A DNA stretch of 64,000 nucleotides, taken from SHVZ01 sp041906305 (GTDB taxonomy: Bacteria > Pseudomonadota > Alphaproteobacteria > SHVZ01). The notes beneath the pieces were generated by a model that saw nothing but the letters and a program-made list of their open reading frames with translations, made no database searches and was not told the origin of the DNA. Numbering within the stretch: the stretch's first letter is position 1; each line of letters opens with the position of its first letter. Positions 8,009-15,550 of the stretch are shown piece after piece. Where the stretch lies: the NCBI GenBank assembly GCA_041906305.1, contig JAYRJL010000008.1, positions 124,001-188,000 on the forward strand, given 5' to 3'. Both the position numbers and the translations under genes were made by a program.

Positions 8009-8683
8009 TCAGCGAACGAGCGCGAACTCGCTTTCCAGTTTCGCGCGCAGCCACGAATCGGTGAAGTCATGGATCGTCCACGACGCGCCGCTGGCGCGCA
8101 GCGACGACTCGTCGAGGCCGGTCAGCATGCCGACCGTCTCGATTCCGGCGGCGTGCGCCGCAGCCACGCCCGAACGCGAGTCCTCGAACGCGAGCGCACG
8201 TGAGGCATCCGCGCCGAGACGGTCGAGCGCGGTGAGGTAGGGCAGCGGATCGGGCTTTCCGCGGCCGAGCTCGTCGCCGAGCACCAGCACGGGAAAACGC
8301 TCCGCGAGTCCAAGGCCCGACAGCATCATCTCCGCATTCGCCCGCGGTGCGTTGGTGACTACCGCGCACTTGACCTCGTGCCGCCGCGCCCATGACAGCA
8401 GATCGAGAAGTCCGGGAAGGGGCTGCATCGTCCTGATGAGCGACCGGAACAGGCGCTCCTTCTCGTCGGCGAGCGCGCGATGGCGCTCGATCGGCTCGCC
8501 GGGGAACATCCACGACATGATCGCCTCGTTGGCGGCGCCCATGATGCGCGACTTGTAGTCTCCATGGCTGATCGAGCGCCCCATCGGGGCCAGCAGATCC
8601 TGGTAGGCCCTGACATGGAGGGCGTCGGTGTCGGTCAGCGTGCCGTCGAGATCGAACAGCAGCGTGTCGCGAAGGCGGGCCAT
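8009..8683 (-). CDS. HAD-superfamily phosphatase, beta-phosphoglucomutase/Gph-like
   Basis: A 224-residue cytosolic phosphatase starting at ATG 8683. Motif I is LLFDLDGTLTDTDALHVRAY (nucleophile and acid Asp). A helical cap follows. Motif II is the Thr in CAVVTNAPRANAEM, then a Lys in GRGKPDPLPYL, and motif IV is AFEDSRSGVAAAHAAGI. This is the pattern of subfamily IA enzymes acting on sugar phosphates or phosphoglycolate. The start lies 14 bases after the stop of the DUF5666-like gene, so they may be cotranscribed. Substrate not determinable. Confidence 0.88.
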   Translation of the reverse strand: MARLRDTLLFDLDGTLTDTDALHVRAYQDLLAPMGRSISHGDYKSRIMGAANEAIMSWMFPGEPIERHRALADEKERLFRSLIRTMQPLPGLLDLLSWARRHEVKCAVVTNAPRANAEMMLSGLGLAERFPVLVLGDELGRGKPDPLPYLTALDRLGADASRALAFEDSRSGVAAAHAAGIETVGMLTGLDESSLRASGASWTIHDFTDSWLRAKLESEFALVR

Positions 8684-8697
8684 CCGCAGATGATCGC

Positions 8698-9273
8698 CTA
8701 CTGAAGTGTGATGCGATTGACGGTCGTGCCGTCTGCAGCGCGTGTGCCGCGCACCTGGACCCTGGCGCCTGGCTTGACCAGGCTCCGGTCGACCGTGTCG
8801 ATGCGCGTGACCGGAACGCCAGGGTCGACCACGAGTTCGGACTCCCCGCCTTCGAACCTGACCTTGACCGTGTTGCTGCCGGCGACGATGGCGACGCCGG
8901 TGACCGTGGCGTTGGTCATCGTCTGGCTCGGATCGTTCATCGGCCGCTGCCCCTCGCCGACGCCGCGGAGCGCCTCCGGAAAGATGCGCAGTTCCGTCGA
9001 GTGGAGCTTGCGGTCGGTGCCGCGCACGGCCGCGGAGGCGATGAAGTCGTTCGCCTTGATGTCGGCCAGCGTGACCGCCTTGCTCTGGAGCACGAGAAGG
9101 TCCGATGCGAGCTTGAAGGTCTCGACCGCACCGCCTTCCGCCTTCACCGAGATCGTCGCGGCGTCGATCCTGTCGACCGTGCCGACGAGGCTGACCACAC
9201 TGTTGGTCTGGGCCAGCGACGGACCGCCGGCGAAAGCCAGGAGTGCCGCGAGGAGCAGGAACTTGGCAGTCAT
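8698..9273 (-). CDS. Exported DUF5666-like protein
   Basis: A 191-residue protein with a signal peptide (MTAKFLLLAALLAFAGGPSLAQ). The mature part contains beta-rich OB-like segments with short conserved phrases (GTVDRIDAATISVKAEGG, DIKANDFIASAAV, GARVQVRGTRAADGTTVNRITL). These resemble the repeated units of the DUF5666 family of periplasmic proteins. The biochemical role is unknown. It is followed closely by the HAD phosphatase gene. Confidence 0.65.
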   Translation of the reverse strand: MTAKFLLLAALLAFAGGPSLAQTNSVVSLVGTVDRIDAATISVKAEGGAVETFKLASDLLVLQSKAVTLADIKANDFIASAAVRGTDRKLHSTELRIFPEALRGVGEGQRPMNDPSQTMTNATVTGVAIVAGSNTVKVRFEGGESELVVDPGVPVTRIDTVDRSLVKPGARVQVRGTRAADGTTVNRITLQ

Positions 9274-9369
9274 GATTCACCCATCCTTCGGCCGGCCGGG
9301 ACACCCGCCGCACACGCCCGCCGACCGCGCGTGCCGCTCGTCCAAAACTGTCTAAGCCTTTGAAGAAAT

Positions 9370-9446
9370 TGGCGGACCCGACACGATTCGAACGTGCGAC
9401 CTTTGCCTTCGGAGGGCAACGCTCTATCCAGCTGAGCTACGGGTCC
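9370..9446 (-). tRNA. tRNA-Arg (anticodon CCG), CCA encoded
   Basis: On the minus strand this 77-base gene folds as a full cloverleaf. The acceptor stem GGACCCG (9446-9440) pairs with CGGGTCC (9380-9374), followed by discriminator G and encoded CCA. The D arm is AGCTCAGCTGGATAGAGC. The anticodon stem TTGCC/GGCAA holds loop CTCCGAA, giving anticodon CCG, which reads Arg codon CGG. The T arm contains GTTCGAATC. Its first 10 bases overlap the last 10 bases of the hydrolase gene on the same strand. Confidence 0.96.
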
Positions 9447-10474
9447 TGACCGGGCGGGAACCTACCGCAGAGCTTCTCCGCGCGCAACGCAGGCGCCCTG
9501 CCCGCCTCGGCGCGATCGATCTCGGCGGCGGACGGCACCGGCCGCGACGGGTTGGCCATGAAGGCGGCGATGTCGTCGATCGGCTCGCGACCCGCGAGGT
9601 CGCGGGTCAGCATGTGGTGGCCTTCGGGGTAGAGGATGATGCGCCAGGCGCCGTCGGGCGCGGCGGGCAGGCTGCGGATCATCCGGCAGGTCGGCTTCTT
9701 GGGCACGACGTCGTCGGCATCGCCGTAGAGGATAAGAGCTGGCCCCGTCAGCTTCGGCGCGGCTTCGAGACCTTCGTCCATCAGGCCGACCAGGCCGCGG
9801 ATCGCATCCACCCGCGTCTCCTTGATGATCAGCGGATCGTTGGAGAGCCGGCGCAGCATCGCGTTGTTGTCGGACGGCGTGATCGGCAGCCCGGCGCCGC
9901 TCATCGGCCACCAGGGGATCGTGTTCGAGAGGAACCAGAGGGGGCCGGTCTGCCAGAACGGCATCGTCGAGGCCCCCCACACCGCCGGCGCGATCAAGAC
10001 GACGCCGTCGACCTCGGGCTTCGGGGACTGCGCGTGTGCCGCGAGGACGACGGCGCCGCCCATGCTCTCGCCGATCGCGAAGACGGGAAGCCCCGGATGC
10101 CTGGCGCGGACGAGGCGGACGGCGGCGCGGTAGTCGTCGATCATCGCGGCGCTGCCGTGCCAGTACTTCCGCCCTGCCGTCGCGCCGAAGCCGCGCTGGT
10201 CGTAGGCGTAGACGGCGATGCCGCGCTCGGCGAGCTCGCTTCCCACCTCGGAGAAGGCCATGCGGTAGTCGTTGAAGCCGTGCAGCGCCACCGCGACGGC
10301 CCAGGGTCGACCGGAAGCTGGCTGCCAGAGGCGGAGCGGAAGCTCAGTGCCGTCGGCGGCGACGATGCGGTTCGCCTCCAGCCTCGGCTCGACGGCGGGC
10401 CCGGCCGGCGGCGCGACCACGACCGGCGCGCACGCGCCGAGCAGCAGCGCGAAAAGGAACGCGAGGTGCGTCAG
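9437..10474 (-). CDS. Alpha/beta hydrolase, probable lipoprotein (monoacylglycerol lipase-like)
   Basis: A lysophospholipase/monoacylglycerol lipase-type hydrolase. HGFNDY forms the oxyanion region, the nucleophile is in GESMGG, Asp in GDADDVVP and His in PEGHHML. The usual start codons give only GTG 10420, but the frame stays open upstream and encodes a lipobox signal (FLFALLLGAC). The coordinates given here assume CTG 10474, which overlaps the stop of the ABC ATPase as CTGA. Upstream codons (RRR) add a basic n-region but offer no ATG, GTG or TTG. The 345-residue protein would be an inner- or outer-membrane-anchored esterase. Enzyme class is secure; the start is not. Confidence 0.82.
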   Translation of the reverse strand: MTHLAFLFALLLGACAPVVVAPPAGPAVEPRLEANRIVAADGTELPLRLWQPASGRPWAVAVALHGFNDYRMAFSEVGSELAERGIAVYAYDQRGFGATAGRKYWHGSAAMIDDYRAAVRLVRARHPGLPVFAIGESMGGAVVLAAHAQSPKPEVDGVVLIAPAVWGASTMPFWQTGPLWFLSNTIPWWPMSGAGLPITPSDNNAMLRRLSNDPLIIKETRVDAIRGLVGLMDEGLEAAPKLTGPALILYGDADDVVPKKPTCRMIRSLPAAPDGAWRIILYPEGHHMLTRDLAGREPIDDIAAFMANPSRPVPSAAEIDRAEAGRAPALRAEKLCGRFPPGQDP

Positions 10475-11421
10475 TCGGCGGCGTCCGGCTTGCGGGTGAG
10501 CTGGAGGAAGATGTCCTCCAGGTCCGATTCGACCGTGCTCAGGTCGTGGATCTCGACCCCATCCTCCGTCGCCGCCGCGAGGATGCGCGCGACCGGCGTC
10601 TGGCTCGGGCGGTAATGGACCGCGATGCGCCGCGGGCTCGCCAGCGTGGCGCCCAGCCGGGCGAGCGCCGCCGGCACCGCGGCGAGATCGCGGTCGACCA
10701 TCAGCTCGACCGTCTTGGTGTCGAGGCGCGAGATCAGCGCCCCGGTCGTGTCGTTGGCGACCAGCTTGCCGTGGTTGATGATCGCGATCCGGTCGCAGAG
10801 CTCCTCCGCCTCCTCCAGGTAGTGCGTGGTGAGCAGGATGGTGACGCCCTCCTGGTTCAGCCGACGTACATAGGTCCAGAGCTGGCGGCGGAGTTCCACG
10901 TCGACGCCGGCGGTCGGCTCGTCCAGCACCAGCACCGGCGGCGCGTGCACCATCGCCTTGGCGACCAGAAGCCGCCGGCGCATGCCGCCCGACATGGCCC
11001 GCGCATAGGCGTCGGCCTGGGGCGTGAGGCCCACCGCCTCGAGGATCTCGGCGGTGCGCCGCTCCGATTTCGGCACTCCGTAGAGGCCGGCATGAAGATC
11101 CAGCAGCTGGCGGGGCGTGAAGAAGGGATCGAGGTTGAGCTCCTGCGGCACGATGCCGATGGCGCCGCGCGCCCGCCTCGGGTCCTTGTCGATGTCGATT
11201 CCCCAGACCTCGGCATGGCCCGAGGTCTTGAGCACCAGGCCGGCGAGGATGTTGATCAGCGTCGACTTGCCCGCCCCGTTGGGGCCGAGCAGCCCGAACA
11301 GGCTGCCCCGCGGGATCGCCAGGTCGATGCCCTGGAGCGCCTGCTTCGGCCCGCGCTTGCCGGACGGCGGGTAGGTCTTGGTGAGGGCGGAGACGGCGAC
11401 GGCGTGCTGTGGCTGGGACAT
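10471..11421 (-). CDS. ABC transporter ATP-binding protein (export type, ABC-2 partner)
   Basis: A 316-residue ATPase starting at ATG 11421; a longer frame upstream lacks family similarity. Walker A is GLLGPNGAGKSTL, the Q-loop is in GIVPQELNLDPFFTPRQ, the signature is AMSGGMRRRLLVAK, Walker B is VLVLDEPTAGVD and the switch His is in TTHYLEEAEEL. A C-terminal extension of about 80 residues is typical of the CcmA/DrrA class, which pairs with ABC-2 permeases. No ABC-2 permease is adjacent. The next gene downstream, overlapping by 4 bases, is the alpha/beta hydrolase. Confidence 0.9.
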   Translation of the reverse strand: MSQPQHAVAVSALTKTYPPSGKRGPKQALQGIDLAIPRGSLFGLLGPNGAGKSTLINILAGLVLKTSGHAEVWGIDIDKDPRRARGAIGIVPQELNLDPFFTPRQLLDLHAGLYGVPKSERRTAEILEAVGLTPQADAYARAMSGGMRRRLLVAKAMVHAPPVLVLDEPTAGVDVELRRQLWTYVRRLNQEGVTILLTTHYLEEAEELCDRIAIINHGKLVANDTTGALISRLDTKTVELMVDRDLAAVPAALARLGATLASPRRIAVHYRPSQTPVARILAAATEDGVEIHDLSTVESDLEDIFLQLTRKPDAAD

Positions 11422-11517
11422 AGAGACCAAGTTCACGGGGTTGCCTGGAGCGTGCCTTCGGCTATCATCCGCCGCCGTCCCGGTCAAACCGTCGCCGGCG
11501 CATCAGAAGGGTCGAAC

Positions 11518-11697
11518 ATGCAGCCGCTCGAAACCATCGCCGTCGAGGAAACGGTCGTCGCCTGCGACGGCGGCAATGGCCCGCTCGGCCATCCCCGCGT
11601 GTTCCTCAACATGGGCGACAAGCGCGCGGTCGACTGCCCCTATTGCGGCCGGCACTACGTGCTGAAGGAAGGCGCGGTCGCTCACGCCGCGCACTGA
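11518..11697 (+). CDS. zf-CHCC zinc-finger protein (NDUFS6-like)
   Basis: A 59-residue protein with the zf-CHCC signature: conserved CDGG, GHPRVFLNM and the metal-binding CPYCGRHYVL. The ligands are Cys/His from GHPR and the CxxC pair. It is the bacterial counterpart of the small mitochondrial complex I accessory subunit NDUFS6 and is characteristic of Alphaproteobacteria. Divergent from the ABC ATPase gene. polA begins 4 bases after its stop, so they are probably cotranscribed. Confidence 0.88.
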   Translation: MQPLETIAVEETVVACDGGNGPLGHPRVFLNMGDKRAVDCPYCGRHYVLKEGAVAHAAH

Positions 11698-11701
11698 CGT
11701 T

Positions 11702-14458
11702 TTGGCCGATTCCCATCTCTATCTGGTCGACGGCTCGGGGTTTATCTTCCGGGCCTTCCACGCACTGCCGCCGCTGAACGCTCCCGACGGGACACCGTCG
11801 AACGCCGTCTTCGGCTTCTGCCAGATGTTGAACCGGCTGACCCAGGACGTGCATGCGCCCTACCTCGCGGTCATCTTCGATGCCGGGCGCAAGAGCTTCC
11901 GCAACGACTTCTACGCCGAGTACAAGGCGCACCGGCCCGAGCCCCCGCCCGAGCTGATCCCGCAGTTCGCGCTGATCCGCGATGCCACCCGCGCCTTCAA
12001 CCTGCCCTCGATCGAGCTTCCGGGATACGAGGCCGACGACCTGATCGCGGCCTACGCGAAGGCGGCGGTCGCCGCCGGCCACAAGGTTACGATCGTCTCG
12101 TCCGACAAGGACCTGATGCAGCTGGTCAACGACGCGGTCGAGATGTACGACCCGATCAAGCTGAAGCGCATCGGCCGCGACGAGGTGGTCGAGAAGTTCG
12201 GCGTGCAGCCGGAGAAGGTGGTCGACGTCCAGGCGCTGACCGGCGACCCGACCGACAACGTGCCGGGCGTGCCCGGCATCGGCGTCAAGACCGCTTCGCA
12301 GCTGATCACCGAATACGGCGACCTCGATACGCTTCTGGCGCGCGCCGGCGAGATCAAGCAGCCGAAGCGCCGCGAGACGCTGATCGAGAACAAGGAAAAG
12401 GCGCTGATCTCGCGGCGCCTGGTCCAGCTCGACGCCGACGCGCCGCTGCCCGAGCCGATCGAGAACTTCGGCGTCAAAGCGCCGGAGCGCCAGACGCTGC
12501 GCGAGTTCTTCGTGCGCATGGGCTTCACGCGGCTGATCGCCAGGCTCGACGGCGCGCCGGATGCCGGCAAGCCGGCGGCCAGCGCGCCGGCCGCGACTCC
12601 TTCGGTCGCAGCGCCCGGCAAGCCGGAGCTCAACTACGAGCTGGTGCAGTCGCTCGACCGCCTGAAGCACTGGATCGACCGCGCGACGGACGCCGGCGTC
12701 GTCGCGATCGACGTCGAGGCGTCAGCGCTGGATCCGACCCGTGCGGATCTCATCGGCATCGCGCTCGCGCTCAGGCCGGGCGAGGCCTGCTACGTTCCAC
12801 TCGGCCATCGCTCGGGCGGCAGCGACCTGCTCGCCGAGAAGCCGCCCCAGGTTCCGGTCGCCGATGCGGTCGCCGCGCTGAAGCCGATGCTGGAGGACCC
12901 GGGGGTCCTCAAGATCGGTCACGACATCAAGTTCGACGCGCTCGTTCTGCAGCGCCACGGCATCGCGATGGCCGCGGTCGACGACACGCGGCTGATCTCC
13001 TTCGTGCTCGACGCCGGCTCGCACGGCCATTCGACCGACGAGCTGTCGGCCCGCCATCTCGAACACAAGACGATCAGCACCGACGAGGTGACCGGTACCG
13101 GCAAGGCCCGCCTCGACTTCGCCGAGGTCGCGCTCGACAAGGCGCTGACCTACGCGGCCGAGGATGCCGACGTGACCTGGCGCCTGCATTGCGCGCTGAA
13201 GCCGCGCCTGATCCAGGATCACGTCACCACGGTCTACGAGACGATGGACCGGCCGCTGGTGCCGGTGCTGGCGGCGATGGAGACGGCCGGCATCAAGGTC
13301 GATCCGGATGCGCTCCGGCTGCTCAGCCAGGAGTTCGGGCGCACCATGGCGACGCTGGAAGGCGAGATCCACACGCTCGCCGGCCGCGAGTTCAACGTGG
13401 GATCGCCGAAGCAGCTGGGCGAGATCCTGTTCGACGAGCTCAAGCTTCCCGGAGGCAAGAAGGGCAAGACCGGCGCCTATTCGACGCATTCCGACGTTCT
13501 CGAAGAGCTGACCGAGCAGCATCCGCTGCCACAGAAGATCCTCGACTGGCGCCGCGTGCAGAAGCTCAAGTCGACCTATGCCGACACGCTGATCGACCAG
13601 ATCAACCGGGACACCGGCCGCATCCACACCTCCTACGACATGGCGGGCGCGGCGACCGGACGGCTCTCCTCGAACGACCCCAACCTGCAGAACATCCCGG
13701 TCCGCTCCGAGGAGGGCCGGCGCATCCGCGCCGCCTTCATCGCCGAGGCTGGCCACAAGCTGCTGTCGGTCGACTACTCGCAGATCGAGCTCCGGCTCGT
13801 CGCCGAGATGGCCGAGGTCGAGCCGCTGAAGCAGGCGTTCCGCGAGGGAATCGACATTCACGCGCTGACCGCCTCCCAGGTCTTCGGCGTCCCCCTCGAC
13901 AAGATGGATCCGATGACCCGCCGCAACGCCAAGGCGATCAACTTCGGCATCATCTACGGCATGTCGGCGTTCGGCCTCGCCAAGCAGATCGGCGTGCCGC
14001 AAGGCGAGGCGTCCGCCTTCATCAAGGCCTACTTCGAGCGCTATCCCGGCATCCGCGCCTACATGGACCGCGAGAAGGAAAAGGCCCGCAAGCTGGGCTA
14101 CGTGACCACGCTGTTCGGGCGGCGCTGCCATGTGAAGACGATCGCCGACAAGAATCCGGCACTGCGCAGCTTCGCCGAGCGCCAGGCGATCAACGCGCCG
14201 ATCCAGGGAACCGCCGCAGACATCATCAAGCGCGCGATGATCCGCGTGCCTCCGACGCTCGCCGCCGAAGGGCTCAAGGCCCGCATGCTGCTGCAGGTGC
14301 ATGACGAACTGCTGTTCGAAGTGCCGGACGCCGAGGTCGAGGCGACCAAGGCCCTGGTCCGCAAGGTGATGGAGGGAGCCTGCGCTCCCGCCGTCAATCT
14401 CAGCGTGCCGCTGATCGCGGACGCCGGCGTGGGAACCACTTGGGCCGAGGCGCATTGA
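11702..14458 (+). CDS. polA: DNA polymerase I
   Basis: A 918-residue enzyme with all three domains. The 5'-nuclease domain (about 1-290) shows YLVDGSGFIFRAFHA, GYEADDLIAA and the helix-hairpin-helix GVPGIGVKTASQL. The proofreading 3'-5' exonuclease (about 325-520) keeps IDVEAS, HDIKFD and YAAEDADVTW, so all acidic residues are present. The polymerase has motif A SVDYSQIELR, motif B RRNAKAINFGIIYG (Phe at the dideoxy-discriminating site) and motif C LQVHDELLFE. The start is TTG at 11702, 4 bases after the zf-CHCC stop codon. Functions in gap repair and Okazaki fragment processing. Confidence 0.97.
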   Translation: MADSHLYLVDGSGFIFRAFHALPPLNAPDGTPSNAVFGFCQMLNRLTQDVHAPYLAVIFDAGRKSFRNDFYAEYKAHRPEPPPELIPQFALIRDATRAFNLPSIELPGYEADDLIAAYAKAAVAAGHKVTIVSSDKDLMQLVNDAVEMYDPIKLKRIGRDEVVEKFGVQPEKVVDVQALTGDPTDNVPGVPGIGVKTASQLITEYGDLDTLLARAGEIKQPKRRETLIENKEKALISRRLVQLDADAPLPEPIENFGVKAPERQTLREFFVRMGFTRLIARLDGAPDAGKPAASAPAATPSVAAPGKPELNYELVQSLDRLKHWIDRATDAGVVAIDVEASALDPTRADLIGIALALRPGEACYVPLGHRSGGSDLLAEKPPQVPVADAVAALKPMLEDPGVLKIGHDIKFDALVLQRHGIAMAAVDDTRLISFVLDAGSHGHSTDELSARHLEHKTISTDEVTGTGKARLDFAEVALDKALTYAAEDADVTWRLHCALKPRLIQDHVTTVYETMDRPLVPVLAAMETAGIKVDPDALRLLSQEFGRTMATLEGEIHTLAGREFNVGSPKQLGEILFDELKLPGGKKGKTGAYSTHSDVLEELTEQHPLPQKILDWRRVQKLKSTYADTLIDQINRDTGRIHTSYDMAGAATGRLSSNDPNLQNIPVRSEEGRRIRAAFIAEAGHKLLSVDYSQIELRLVAEMAEVEPLKQAFREGIDIHALTASQVFGVPLDKMDPMTRRNAKAINFGIIYGMSAFGLAKQIGVPQGEASAFIKAYFERYPGIRAYMDREKEKARKLGYVTTLFGRRCHVKTIADKNPALRSFAERQAINAPIQGTAADIIKRAMIRVPPTLAAEGLKARMLLQVHDELLFEVPDAEVEATKALVRKVMEGACAPAVNLSVPLIADAGVGTTWAEAH

Positions 14459-14535
14459 AGTCCTGCCGGCCGCAGGTCTGAAGAATCTCGCTTAATTCCG
14501 GTCGGCGGCGTTGCCCTGATCGACCGAGGTCCCCC

Positions 14536-15543
14536 ATGGCGATTGTGGATACGCAGGAGGCGATCGGCCTCGACGCGCGCGCGTCGGCCGACGAGCCGAG
14601 GACCCTGCCGCGCAACCTGTTCGCCTTCATCCTGCGCTCGACCGGCCGTCATCAGGTCTTCCTCTCGATCCTGACCGTCGTCGTCTTCCTGCTCGAGCTG
14701 GTGCCGCTCGAGATCCAGCGCCGCGTCGTCAACGACCTCGCCGAGAAGCGCGATTGGAACCTGATCCTGATGCTGGCGGCGGCCTATGCCGGCATGGCGC
14801 TGTTCCACGGCCTCATCAAGCTTGGCCTCAACGTCTACCGGAGCTGGGTCGGCGAGAGCGCCACGCGCGACCTCCGCCGCCGCGCGCATGCGCTCTGCGG
14901 CACGCCGGTCGGCAAGGAGGCGCTGCCCGAGGAAAGCGGCGTCCAGGTATCGATGGTCGTGGCCGAGGTCGAGCCGATCGGCGGCTTCGTCGGCGCCTCG
15001 ATCTCCGAGCCGCTGCTGCAGGCCGGCATCCTCGTCACCGTGGTCGGCTACATGGTCTATCTCGAGCCGTGGCTCGGGCTGGTGACGTTCGCGATCTTCC
15101 TGCCGCACGTCTTCGTCGTGCCGCTGATCCAGCGCGTGATCAACCGCCGCACGCAGATGCGCGTCCAGGTCCTGCGCGAAGTCAGCGCCGGCATCGTCGC
15201 CGCCGGGACCAGGGACGGCGAGCCGGCGCGCAACGGCCGCGGCCTGATCCAGAAGGTGTTCCTGCTGAACATGGGCATCTTCAAGCTGAAGTTCTCGATG
15301 AACTTCCTCATGAACCTGACGCATCACCTGCAGATCGCGGCGGCGCTGCTGTTCGGCGGCTGGTTCGTGATCGACGGCAAGGTCGAGGTCGGCACCGTCG
15401 TCGCGTTCATCTCGTCGATCGGCCGCCTGAACGATCCTTGGGGCGACCTCGTGAACTACTTCCGCGATCTCTCGACGACGCTGGTCAAGTACAAGCTGGT
15501 CGCCGACGCGATCCGGCATCTCTGCGGGCAGGAGCGCGCCTGA
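14536..15543 (+). CDS. Stand-alone ABC exporter membrane domain (no ATPase domain)
   Basis: A 335-residue integral membrane protein that resembles the transmembrane half of a type-IV ABC exporter. Hydrophobic segments lie near residues 40-58, 70-92, 155-178 and 255-285. Family-like phrases include LLFGGWFVIDGKVEVGTVVAFIS and DPWGDLVNYFRDLS. The protein stops exactly where the nucleotide-binding domain would normally begin, and no Walker motifs follow in any frame before the next gene. It could pair with a separately encoded ATPase or be a degenerate half-transporter. Preceded by polA (77 bases). Confidence 0.75.
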   Translation: MAIVDTQEAIGLDARASADEPRTLPRNLFAFILRSTGRHQVFLSILTVVVFLLELVPLEIQRRVVNDLAEKRDWNLILMLAAAYAGMALFHGLIKLGLNVYRSWVGESATRDLRRRAHALCGTPVGKEALPEESGVQVSMVVAEVEPIGGFVGASISEPLLQAGILVTVVGYMVYLEPWLGLVTFAIFLPHVFVVPLIQRVINRRTQMRVQVLREVSAGIVAAGTRDGEPARNGRGLIQKVFLLNMGIFKLKFSMNFLMNLTHHLQIAAALLFGGWFVIDGKVEVGTVVAFISSIGRLNDPWGDLVNYFRDLSTTLVKYKLVADAIRHLCGQERA

Positions 15544-15550
15544 CGCGGAC

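Noticed and set aside
12722..14455. A 577-codon minus-strand frame inside polA
   Set aside because: polA motifs are complete on the plus strand; the antisense product has no recognisable domain.
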